The notes beneath the pieces were generated by a model that saw nothing but the letters and a program-made list of their open reading frames with translations, did not search any database and was not told the origin of the DNA. Both the position numbers and the translations under genes were made by a program. From Bacteroidales bacterium UBA5833 (GTDB lineage Bacteria > Bacteroidota > Bacteroidia > Bacteroidales > Lentimicrobiaceae), in contig DJGZ01000002.1 in NCBI GenBank assembly GCA_002433025.1, forward strand, positions 1-61,126: a stretch of 61,126 nt of DNA, in the 5' to 3' direction. Positions 1 to 7,596 of the stretch are shown here, piece after piece. Position 1 is the first letter of the stretch. Every line of letters starts with the position of its first letter.

Positions 1-14
1 TTTTGGCAAACTGA

Positions 15-746
15 TTAGTTACCCTTATCCCCGTCTACAAAAAGATCATATAAAAACTCACGCGAAATCACCTTGCGCTCGGCCCGTCCAACGTAAGTGT
101 TCTCCCATATAATATCACCATTCCGGATATCGATTTTCGCTATCTGGTTTTTAAATCCTGTAAACAAAGCGCCCAGTGAACTCGGCACAAAATTAACCAT
201 CACCATATATCCATCCGGCGTAATGGCATACTTCCCCACCACACCTTTGAACTTTGCGGTCGACCACCGCTCCTCTCCTGTTCTTGCCCGGATAAATACA
301 AGTTCCTTTTTAAGAGAAATTGCAAAACTCTGTTCCTCCGGAATATACACTACATTTTCTTCATCAACATCCTGGTACTTATCTGTTGACCACAGAAAAT
401 TACCACTCTCCATCTCTACTACAGCCAGCACATCTTTTCCCAATTTACGGTCAAAAAGAAAGATAACATCTGACTCCCAGAAAGGGATAAGATCATCTAT
501 TTTGCCCAGCTTGGGTGCCAGTTCTTTGAATTTTTTATTCCATCTGGGCTTCCCCGTCTTATTGTCGAAAACCGTAATTTCCTTGTCGGAGGCAGCATAG
601 CTGAAACCGCGCTCTTCGGTTCCGGTTCCTGTATGAACAATCTTATGGTCCATACGCGATTCCCATACCAGCGGCATGTCGTCCTGGGCTTTTACCGATA
701 TTAATCCGGCAAATAAAGCAATTGAAAACAGAAAGTGTTTTTTCAT
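15..746 (-). CDS. Secreted PQQ-like beta-propeller protein, possibly shortened
   Basis: The 243-residue product opens with a signal peptide (KKHFLFSIALFAGLISVKAQ) and then carries repeated blades with the WENTY/RWSTAK/FLWSTDK pattern typical of PQQ-type beta-propeller repeats, so it is probably a periplasmic or surface propeller without a recognisable catalytic site. Only about four blades are visible, whereas proteins of this kind usually have six to eight. The stop codon is 14 bases from the window edge, so a frameshifted remainder beyond the edge cannot be excluded. It follows the small secreted gene at 770-1132 by 23 bp on the same strand and is probably cotranscribed with it. The fold is fairly clear; the function is unknown. 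Confidence 0.7.
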   Translation of the reverse strand: MKKHFLFSIALFAGLISVKAQDDMPLVWESRMDHKIVHTGTGTEERGFSYAASDKEITVFDNKTGKPRWNKKFKELAPKLGKIDDLIPFWESDVIFLFDRKLGKDVLAVVEMESGNFLWSTDKYQDVDEENVVYIPEEQSFAISLKKELVFIRARTGEERWSTAKFKGVVGKYAITPDGYMVMVNFVPSSLGALFTGFKNQIAKIDIRNGDIIWENTYVGRAERKVISREFLYDLFVDGDKGN

Positions 747-769
747 AAAACTGAGGTGTTTGGTGTTGA

Positions 770-1132
770 TTAAAATTTGAATGTATACTGGAATTTGTAG
801 CTTTTTCCTTTGGGCACCCTGAATCCGAACCGGTAACGTTTTACAATATCTTTCAGGCGGTTTTGCATGGCAATGGGGCTTTCCCCGTCATTCACCACAA
901 ATACAGTTGCCACTTCACCTTTTTCACGCAGGGTTATATCAAACACATACGTTCCGCTGAGTTTACTTTCATTGATTTCTTTCAGGAAAGCCGATCCGGG
1001 GACAGAAGAGACGGAATCAAGCTCTGCAATGGCTTTCTCGATGATCTCATTCTTCATCTGATAAAAGGGCTTTTTCTGCCCTGAAGCATAAATAGCCGGC
1101 AACAGCAGACACATAACAATCAGTTTGTTCAT
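770..1132 (-). CDS. Small secreted protein, TonB C-terminal-like fold possible
   Basis: A 120-residue protein with a signal peptide ending around YASGQ. The mature part has an alternating hydrophobic strand pattern and ends FRVPKGKSYKFQYTFKF, which resembles the closing strands of TonB C-terminal-like domains in Bacteroidota, but there is no transmembrane or Pro-rich TonB linker. It lies directly upstream of the beta-propeller gene (23 bp gap) and both probably form one transcript. A perfect 19-bp palindrome lies just upstream. I do not recognise a specific family; the domain suggestion is inference from the terminal motif only. Confidence 0.55.
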   Translation of the reverse strand: MNKLIVMCLLLPAIYASGQKKPFYQMKNEIIEKAIAELDSVSSVPGSAFLKEINESKLSGTYVFDITLREKGEVATVFVVNDGESPIAMQNRLKDIVKRYRFGFRVPKGKSYKFQYTFKF

Positions 1133-1158
1133 GTATTGTTAAATTTTTAGACGTAATC

Positions 1159-1177
1159 TGAAGTATGACATACTTCA
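1159..1177. promoter_or_regulatory. 19-bp perfect palindrome, operator-like
   Basis: TGAAGTATG-A-CATACTTCA is a perfect 9-bp inverted repeat around a single base in the 87-bp gap upstream of the small secreted gene. A one-base loop argues against an RNA hairpin and for a dimeric protein site. The half AGTATGA recurs at about 1194-1200. No regulator gene is adjacent. Confidence 0.4.
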
Positions 1178-1219
1178 AATAAACTCAGTAAAAAGTATGA
1201 AGCTTAAAAGAACCAAAAC

Positions 1220-2380
1220 CTATTCATCCTGCGGGATGTTCCACTGCAGCAACTGATTGCCGAAAGTTGCCAGAATGGCCTGATCTCCCGGCAGGAACTC
1301 AAAAAAGACCCTTCCGTCGGAAGGGAAATCCAGCTTACTGATTCCTTCCATCACCCTTGAGCCCATTTCGAACCTGTGCATCACCTTTCCGGTTAAGGCG
1401 TTATGGATGCGGAGTTCAGGAAACTTGCCCCAGCTTACCACGCCCATATATTTCCCGTCATGACTCTTGCGAAAAGCCGGTTCATAATTGGAATCGGACG
1501 GGAAAACAATACGGGTACTTCTAAAATATACAGCATCGATCACACTTATAAAATTTTGCCGGCCGCTGACCGCTGTGGCTGCTTTGGTATAAGGAATACT
1601 CAGGCAATAAAGTTCCTTCCCGTCGGCCGACCACTCCAGCCGGTATACATTATCATAATAATCATTTACTGTAGCGACGAACGAGAAATCGGAAGCGTTG
1701 TAGACAGAAATCAGTTGTTTGAATTTAAGATTAAATTTCAGCGCTTTCGGGTTCTTACTGAACTGAGGGTCGTTTTTCAGATATGCTTCCGACGTCCGGT
1801 GCGACACAGCAATATATTTCCCATCAGGACTGATTTCCAGACTATTGGTTGCATCCTTAATGATTTTCCTTTCCACAATTCTTCCCGTTTTGAGCTCATA
1901 AAATTCAAGTGCATCATTGGTGAGAGCAACCGCAAGCCGTTCATCAGGCGTGATCTTCACATCATGATATTTCTCGAGCCGCAATACCCGTTCACCGGTT
2001 GCAGCGTCAATCACCTCAAAATTCACCTCACGGTCACGGTTCGGTGAAAAATCCAGATAATATAGCTGCTGAAGCAAAAGATACCTGCCATTTGAAGACC
2101 AGTTCACCCTGGCTCCGGCATACCAGTTTCCAACATCAAACTGCCTGATTATTTGGCGATTGCGAAAATCATAAATATACAACGGGAACCCTTGTGTACA
2201 GGCAATGGCCAGCAATTGCTGATCAGGCGAAATGGCCAGGCCGGAATGAATGAACCGGTTATCCGAAACTTTAAACTTTTCGTAATCCGCATTGATCTGC
2301 TGGGCTGACACGTCGGCAATAGTCACTGCCAACAGCATTGAAAGCAAAACGGTACGGATGCCGGCTATGGAAGATTGCAT
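1220..2380 (-). CDS. Secreted WD40/YncE-like beta-propeller protein
   Basis: A 386-residue protein with an N-terminal signal sequence (IAGIRTVLLSMLLAVTIADVSAQ) followed by repeating segments such as LAISPDQQLLAIA, VNWSSNGRYLLL, LEISPDGKYIAVS and LEWSADGKELYCL. These are WD40/TolB-like blades with SPDG turns, so the mature protein should be a seven-bladed propeller in the periplasm or on the surface. No catalytic residues are apparent; such proteins normally serve as binding scaffolds. It has its own -7 box (2412-2419) and is separated from the next upstream gene by about 340 bp, so it is probably monocistronic. The partner is unknown. Confidence 0.75.
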   Translation of the reverse strand: MQSSIAGIRTVLLSMLLAVTIADVSAQQINADYEKFKVSDNRFIHSGLAISPDQQLLAIACTQGFPLYIYDFRNRQIIRQFDVGNWYAGARVNWSSNGRYLLLQQLYYLDFSPNRDREVNFEVIDAATGERVLRLEKYHDVKITPDERLAVALTNDALEFYELKTGRIVERKIIKDATNSLEISPDGKYIAVSHRTSEAYLKNDPQFSKNPKALKFNLKFKQLISVYNASDFSFVATVNDYYDNVYRLEWSADGKELYCLSIPYTKAATAVSGRQNFISVIDAVYFRSTRIVFPSDSNYEPAFRKSHDGKYMGVVSWGKFPELRIHNALTGKVMHRFEMGSRVMEGISKLDFPSDGRVFFEFLPGDQAILATFGNQLLQWNIPQDE

Positions 2381-2411
2381 AAATTGGCTGAAATTATACA
2401 GACAACTATAA

Positions 2412-2419
2412 CAAAGGTA
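2412..2419 (-). promoter_or_regulatory. Putative -7 box of the propeller gene
   Basis: On the minus strand TACCTTTG matches the Bacteroidota TAnnTTTG element. It would start transcription about 25 bases before the ATG at 2380. No good TTTG is seen at -33. Confidence 0.5.
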
Positions 2420-2722
2420 ATTCGTTTGAGTTCTTTCCGGCTTTGGTTCAGTTCATGAAGCAACTATACCAGTTCGGAGCAATGATGCCAAAATGACCGT
2501 CTTGTTACAAATTAAATAATCATATACAACTGATTTTCTGCACATTAATCGTACTACTGCAGATCAAGAATTTTAAATAATGATTAAAGATTTATCATTC
2601 CCAGGAAAACAGATCAAAAAAAATCCGTAGTGTTCGGTAATAAAATACCTAACAATACGGATATTAAGTTTACACAGGGTAGGGTCAGTAGACCTGCCCT
2701 GCAGGCTGTAAGCCGGAGCTAA
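2420..2722. other. AT-rich intergenic stretch without a gene
   Basis: No credible reading frame. A 9-bp stem with one G-T pair occurs near 2679-2705 (CAGGGTAGG / CCTGCCCTG), just downstream of the TonB receptor stop, but no T-run follows it on the minus strand, so it is a weak terminator candidate at best. Nothing else is recognised. Confidence 0.5.
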
Positions 2723-5140
2723 CTAAAATGAAGCCCGCAAAGCCATAATAAAATTACGTCCCGGGGCGCTGATACCTGAAGCAAACGGGCGGTAGAGCTG
2801 ATCGGTGATATTCTCCAGGCCGGCATTCAGGGTAAAATTCCTGTTGATATACCAGGCCGCTTTGAAATTCAGGGTTATCCATGCGGGCACATAAGGATTG
2901 CCATTCCCGTCTTTCGCATAGGGCGCAGCATCGGTCCTTTCTGACAGTGGCAGATCTTCGTAATCCAGACCGGCATTGTATTCGGCATAAAGATCGAAGC
3001 GAAGTTTCGGCCGCTCCCAGGTAAGGTGCGTACTGCCAAAAAATGGCACAGCGTGTCGCAGCGGATAGTATTTCAGGCTGTCCTCGCTCTGTTCCTCGCC
3101 ATTCTGCCAGTTAAAGACCGTGTTCAGTCCGAAGCCCCGGCCCAGGTTTGCCTTAAATCCGCCCTGAATCCCGAATACCCTGGCACGCGTGATATTCTGT
3201 ATGGCCTGCACCCGGCTCAGTTCACCATCATAAACAATGCTGTCGCGGCCGTTGTAGCTGAAATCGCGGCGGGCAAGCGCATCGGTCAGCAATGTATAAT
3301 ACACGCTCAGGTCAGCTTTCAGAAAGTCGCCCATCGTAAAAGCGAAACCGCCTTCAGCATTCCATGCATACTCAGGTTTCAGGTTGACATTAGGGACGAC
3401 CAATGACCCCGGTTCTGAATCAAACACTTTTCCCAGGTCATCGATGTTCGGCGACCGGAACCCTGATGAAAAATTGGTATACAACTTCCAGTTATTCTGC
3501 GGACTCCAGGTTATTCCCAATCCTCCGTTCAGCGCACCGTTGCCAAGTGATGCTTCGGTAAACGGAAATGGGAACATACTGGTGTCAAAGGCAGCCTTCA
3601 TCGCCACATAGCTGTAGCGAAAACCGGCATTCACCGTGGTCTTCTGATTCAGTTGAAGGCGTGCAGTAGTATAAAGTGCGTATGACTGCCAGGTGGAACC
3701 GTCAGGATACCTTGTATTCACAGGGCTTACCTCTCCGGTTTCGATGTGCATCCGGTTTGCTTCAGAACCCACCTTGTTATGGACGGCTTCTCCTCCGTAG
3801 AACAGGGCAAATTTTTCGCTCAGCTTTTTGTCCAGATCCAGGTTCAGTGAAAACGCGTTCACTTCTTCATACTGGTTGCGCAGCCGCTTATTGTTCATTT
3901 TACGGTCATGCCGGCTCTCCTTGTAAAGCTGATGTGCTGCCACAATACGGAATTGATCATAAATACCATCATCGCTTCTGAATCTGGCAGACAGCCGGTT
4001 CATCATCCATTGCTGCGGTCCGTAATACCACCGGGCGTTAACCAGACTGCCATCCTCATTGGCGAGATAAAGCCGGTCGTAACGGGGAGCGTCAGATGTC
4101 CCTGAATAATAAAATGTATAGTCCAGCTCCGAACCGGCAGACGGTTTGAATGCAATCTTCTGAAGCAGGCTGTACTGACTGTAGCCTGAATAAACCTGTT
4201 TCTGCGGATCTTCATTTTCGACAGTAATATCCTGGCCATTCTCCGTTTTCTGGTAAACCGGCCGCAGAAAATAGGAATTTCCGTTTGATCCGGCTTTCAG
4301 GTCATCAAAATCTGACCAGGTCGCACTGGTTACAAAAGCCCATTTTTTCAGCCCGGCCGATAAGTCAAAATGTCCTGTTTTCTCCAGGTTTGCCGTTGAA
4401 AAGCGGGCGAATGCATTACCTTTAATCGTGGCTTTGCCGTTTTGCGAAAAAACTGGCGAAAGGGTATGAAAATCCATCACCCCGCCAATGGCATCACTAC
4501 CATACATTACCGCCCCGGGGCCAAAAAGAATTTCATTGCTCTCCACGGCGGCTGCATCAATAGAAATGACATTCTGAAGGTTGCCTGTCCTGAAAATCGC
4601 GTTATTCATCCTGACGCCATCAACCACCAGCATGACGCGGTTGGTCGCAAACCCCCTTAAAATAGGGGATCCGCCGGCTAACTGGCTTTTCTGAATGTAA
4701 GCATAACCCCCAACATTGAGCAGATCGGCAGCCGTTTGCGGGTTGGCAAAAGCGATCTGCTGCATACCGATTTTTTCGACACGCTGTGGAATCTCCCGCT
4801 CGTTCTGCTCCCAACGGTTGGCCGAAATCACTACTTCATCCAGGGTTATGCGCGAAACAGCCAGATCGATAAAAAAATTCAGTTTTTCAGCATCGGCGTA
4901 TGAGAGCATCCGGGTCTGATAGCCAATATGCCTGAAGACGATTTCTGAAGCCCCCCTGAAGCCTGAAAAATCAACCTGTCCCCTGTTGTTGGTCGTTGCC
5001 ATAACCGCCGGATTCTCCGATATAATGGCAACATTGGCCAGCGGCTGACCGGTGGTGCGATCCGCAACTGTCAGTTTTTGAGCCGTCAGGCCTGCAGATA
5101 TTAATAAACAGGCCACGGCAATAAAGTATTTTATTGGCAT
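2723..5140 (-). CDS. TonB-dependent outer-membrane receptor, haemoglobin/transferrin-receptor type
   Basis: An 805-residue receptor: signal peptide (residues 1-20), a carboxypeptidase-regulatory-like domain (about 22-100, LTVADRTTGQPLANVAIISE), a plug domain (about 115-225) with the pattern GGSPILRGFATNRVMLVVDG and FGPGAVMYGSDAIGG, then a 22-strand-type barrel ending in an aromatic residue (MALRASF). The plug motif is characteristic of the haemoglobin/transferrin/lactoferrin receptor branch, which moves iron or haem complexes across the outer membrane using TonB energy. There is no SusD partner, so polysaccharide import is unlikely. The small anchored protein encoded 91 bp upstream on the same strand may be functionally linked. 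The substrate is not determinable from sequence. Confidence 0.9.
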   Translation of the reverse strand: MPIKYFIAVACLLISAGLTAQKLTVADRTTGQPLANVAIISENPAVMATTNNRGQVDFSGFRGASEIVFRHIGYQTRMLSYADAEKLNFFIDLAVSRITLDEVVISANRWEQNEREIPQRVEKIGMQQIAFANPQTAADLLNVGGYAYIQKSQLAGGSPILRGFATNRVMLVVDGVRMNNAIFRTGNLQNVISIDAAAVESNEILFGPGAVMYGSDAIGGVMDFHTLSPVFSQNGKATIKGNAFARFSTANLEKTGHFDLSAGLKKWAFVTSATWSDFDDLKAGSNGNSYFLRPVYQKTENGQDITVENEDPQKQVYSGYSQYSLLQKIAFKPSAGSELDYTFYYSGTSDAPRYDRLYLANEDGSLVNARWYYGPQQWMMNRLSARFRSDDGIYDQFRIVAAHQLYKESRHDRKMNNKRLRNQYEEVNAFSLNLDLDKKLSEKFALFYGGEAVHNKVGSEANRMHIETGEVSPVNTRYPDGSTWQSYALYTTARLQLNQKTTVNAGFRYSYVAMKAAFDTSMFPFPFTEASLGNGALNGGLGITWSPQNNWKLYTNFSSGFRSPNIDDLGKVFDSEPGSLVVPNVNLKPEYAWNAEGGFAFTMGDFLKADLSVYYTLLTDALARRDFSYNGRDSIVYDGELSRVQAIQNITRARVFGIQGGFKANLGRGFGLNTVFNWQNGEEQSEDSLKYYPLRHAVPFFGSTHLTWERPKLRFDLYAEYNAGLDYEDLPLSERTDAAPYAKDGNGNPYVPAWITLNFKAAWYINRNFTLNAGLENITDQLYRPFASGISAPGRNFIMALRASF

Positions 5141-5231
5141 TTATAATAGAATTAAAAAATTAATAATAAATGCGATACATCAGAAACAAAAAATTGCTTC
5201 TGATTAATATGCTGATTAAAGAATGTATTAA

Positions 5232-5819
5232 TTAAACCGGTTGCGGAGGGGGCGCATCAATAAAAATACCCGGTTGCTTATAAAAAGTTATAAAAATGGC
5301 ATCCATTATCAGAAAGCCGGAGTCGGGCCGTATGTATTCAGTATCAGGAGGGGTAAACAAACCTCCCATCAACAATGAATAGAAATTGATGGCTTTGGTG
5401 TGTGCCGGATGCCTGGCTGCCTGGCTCTTTGTCATACGGTCGAGATTGGCAAACAACAGGGTTTCCTGATGGTCAGTAACACAGTGCAGCAATGTTGCAC
5501 CATCAGCAGCCTTTTCCGATCTGACCACATCATACATCACCCCCCGGTAGCGAAATTCGCGTGAATGAATCCAGTAAAAATCTTCAGAATTTTCAGCAGT
5601 ATGCCGGATAATCGACAACTCTCCATCAGGAACCCCCGCCTTGATCATCATCTTAATCTCTTTACGGATTTTCTCCTGCTGCAGCTTGAAAAGAAAATAA
5701 TAAGCCGTGCCATTAAGGCTCAGCGACAGAAGCAGCAATATGGGAATGACTCTTTTCAACTGACTGAAGTTCGCAACTGGCAAATTTAAAGATAAACACC
5801 GGATCACCTCATCATTCAA
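5232..5819 (-). CDS. Hypothetical protein with one N-terminal membrane anchor
   Basis: A 195-residue protein not recognised as a known family. Residues about 22-44 (RVIPILLLLSLSLNGTAYYFLF) form one transmembrane anchor; the rest is soluble, with a FRYRGVMYDVVRSE segment and a C-terminal tail DAPPPQPV. The longest frame starts at TTG, with GTG at codon 5 as the alternative; no ATG precedes the anchor, so the start is uncertain. It is encoded immediately upstream of the TonB receptor on the same strand (91-bp gap), which suggests cotranscription and a possible role in the same uptake process, but that is only context. Confidence 0.6.
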   Translation of the reverse strand: MNDEVIRCLSLNLPVANFSQLKRVIPILLLLSLSLNGTAYYFLFKLQQEKIRKEIKMMIKAGVPDGELSIIRHTAENSEDFYWIHSREFRYRGVMYDVVRSEKAADGATLLHCVTDHQETLLFANLDRMTKSQAARHPAHTKAINFYSLLMGGLFTPPDTEYIRPDSGFLIMDAIFITFYKQPGIFIDAPPPQPV

Positions 5820-5895
5820 CCGAAAACGTTTTCTGAAGACTTTAATATAAGTGTAAATATCTTTTCAGGATTCCGGTCCAGCACTGTGACTTATC

Positions 5896-6447
5896 CTAAA
5901 AGCCAGCATTCAGGAGAATATTCCTTCTCCGTGCAACCAGGTCGGTAAGTTCTGTTACCATATCCCCGTTTACTATTCCGGCCATAGGTAAGATATACTG
6001 CTCAGTCTGCTCCAGGTATGACAGGATTTTAGCCGGTTCATGCGAATCGCGGTGCAAATCGGTGAGGTTGCTGATCCGGTCGGCACATTTCAGGATCAAT
6101 GCGTTGCGGGACCCCTTCTCCAGCACCCTTGTGAGGTATCCGGCTTTGGTTTCATGCGGCAGGCGGGTTACCTCAAGCACAAGATCCACCACCTGAGGAC
6201 CATCATGATCAATATTTCTGATCTCGTCCAGTTCGGTTTCAGGCAGCTCCTCAAACAGGTCGTGCAGCAACGAAGCTTTAAGCAGGACAGGGTCATGCAC
6301 AAGATGATAGTCGAGCAGTATCCCCAGCGTTGCGAAGGAATGCCTGAACTGGTTACCGCCCACCTTCCGGCTGACACCGACAAGGGCGGTAGCCTTCAGA
6401 ATATAAGGAGCCAGCACCAGATTCTTCAGTAACTCCAGATCGTTCAT
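5896..6447 (-). CDS. HD-domain hydrolase related to RelA/SpoT hydrolase domains
   Basis: A 183-residue single-domain protein with the metal-site pattern of HD phosphohydrolases: H36 (RHSFATL), H62-D63 (LLHDLFEEL) and D123 in KCADRISNL. The spacing and the KCADRISNL motif match the (p)ppGpp hydrolase half of RelA/SpoT (compare K-ADR-HN) and the stand-alone Mesh1-like small alarmone hydrolases. Known members remove the 3'-pyrophosphate from ppGpp. No synthetase, TGS or ACT domain is present. It is the last gene of the PASTA-T9SS-rluD-HD series, 51 bp after the pseudouridine synthase gene. Alarmone hydrolysis is inference; another nucleotide phosphate substrate is possible. Confidence 0.75.
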   Translation of the reverse strand: MNDLELLKNLVLAPYILKATALVGVSRKVGGNQFRHSFATLGILLDYHLVHDPVLLKASLLHDLFEELPETELDEIRNIDHDGPQVVDLVLEVTRLPHETKAGYLTRVLEKGSRNALILKCADRISNLTDLHRDSHEPAKILSYLEQTEQYILPMAGIVNGDMVTELTDLVARRRNILLNAGF

Positions 6448-6498
6448 TTTTGAAGCATACTATTTATATCCGGTAAACGATAAGCAGACAAAAAAGTT

Positions 6499-7584
6499 TC
6501 ATTGCTGATCAATCTGCAACTCTCCCCGACCGGCAAGATAACGTTCCCAACGATCAAGTACTGTAAGCATATCATCAGGCAAGACCGAGTCAAAAAACAT
6601 CTCTTTCCCGGTGACCGGATGTTTAAATCCAAGCGATTTTGCATGAAGCGCCTGTCGTGGACATACCTGAAAACAGTTTTCCACGAACTTTTTATATGAT
6701 CCGGAAGTCGTACCCTTCAGGATCTGGTTGCCACCATAACGTTCATCACCGAAAAGCGGATGGCCAAGGTATTTCATGTGGGCGCGGATCTGGTGCGTTC
6801 TGCCGGTTTCGAGGCGGCATTCGATCAGGCTCACATAATCGTAACTGCGGAGTACCTTGTAGTGGGTAACGGCATGTTTGCCATGACTGCCGTCAGGAAA
6901 AACGGCCATAATCAGGCGGTTGTTCAGGTTACGGCCTACATGGCCTGTTATTGTCCCTTCAGGCTTCCCCGGGGTACCCCATACTATTGCCTGGTAGGTC
7001 CGGCGAATGGTGTGGTCGAAAAAATTCCGGGCAAGGCGGGTCTGGGCCTCCTCGGTTTTAGCAACCAGAATAATTCCTGAAGTATCCTTATCGATGCGGT
7101 GAACCAACAGCGGCATTGCATCCGCCCGGGCGCCGGGCCTGCTGCGTATATGCCAGACCAGGGCATTCAGCATGGTCCCTTCAAAGTTGGCATAACCGGG
7201 ATGAACAACCATTCCGGCTTCCTTATTGATCACCAGAAGATATTCATCTTCATATACAATATTCAGGGGGATCTCCTCGGGAAGCACTTCAGTATCCCTG
7301 GGCGGATGCGCCATCACCACGGAGATGACATCCAATGGTTTAACCCTGTAATTCTGTTTGACGGGCTCTCCGTTCACCAGGATATTTCCGGCTTTGGCTG
7401 CCTGCTGAATCTTATTCCTGGAAGCATTTTCAATACGGATCATCAGGAATTTATCAATCCGCAACAAACCCTGACCTTTATCAGCTATGATGCGGTGATG
7501 TTCGTAGAGTTCATTCTCTACATTCTCGTCATCCGCGAATTCAGGAGCGTCGTGTTCTTCAAAAAAATCTTCGGCTTCCGGCAT
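6499..7584 (-). CDS. rluD: RluD-type 23S rRNA pseudouridine synthase
   Basis: 361 residues. An acidic N-terminal extension (1-35) precedes an S4 RNA-binding domain (about 40-95, LLRIDKFLMIRIENASRNKIQ) and the RluA-family catalytic domain (about 105-340). The family signature HRIDKDTSG is at 162-170, with D165 the expected nucleophile that isomerises uridine. RluD members modify helix 69 of 23S rRNA; the S4 domain plus this length favour RluC/D over the short RluA. The gene starts 12 bp after the T9SS gene, so the two are translationally close in one operon. The exact target uridines are not certain. Confidence 0.9.
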   Translation of the reverse strand: MPEAEDFFEEHDAPEFADDENVENELYEHHRIIADKGQGLLRIDKFLMIRIENASRNKIQQAAKAGNILVNGEPVKQNYRVKPLDVISVVMAHPPRDTEVLPEEIPLNIVYEDEYLLVINKEAGMVVHPGYANFEGTMLNALVWHIRSRPGARADAMPLLVHRIDKDTSGIILVAKTEEAQTRLARNFFDHTIRRTYQAIVWGTPGKPEGTITGHVGRNLNNRLIMAVFPDGSHGKHAVTHYKVLRSYDYVSLIECRLETGRTHQIRAHMKYLGHPLFGDERYGGNQILKGTTSGSYKKFVENCFQVCPRQALHAKSLGFKHPVTGKEMFFDSVLPDDMLTVLDRWERYLAGRGELQIDQQ

Positions 7585-7596
7585 CGGGTATACGCT

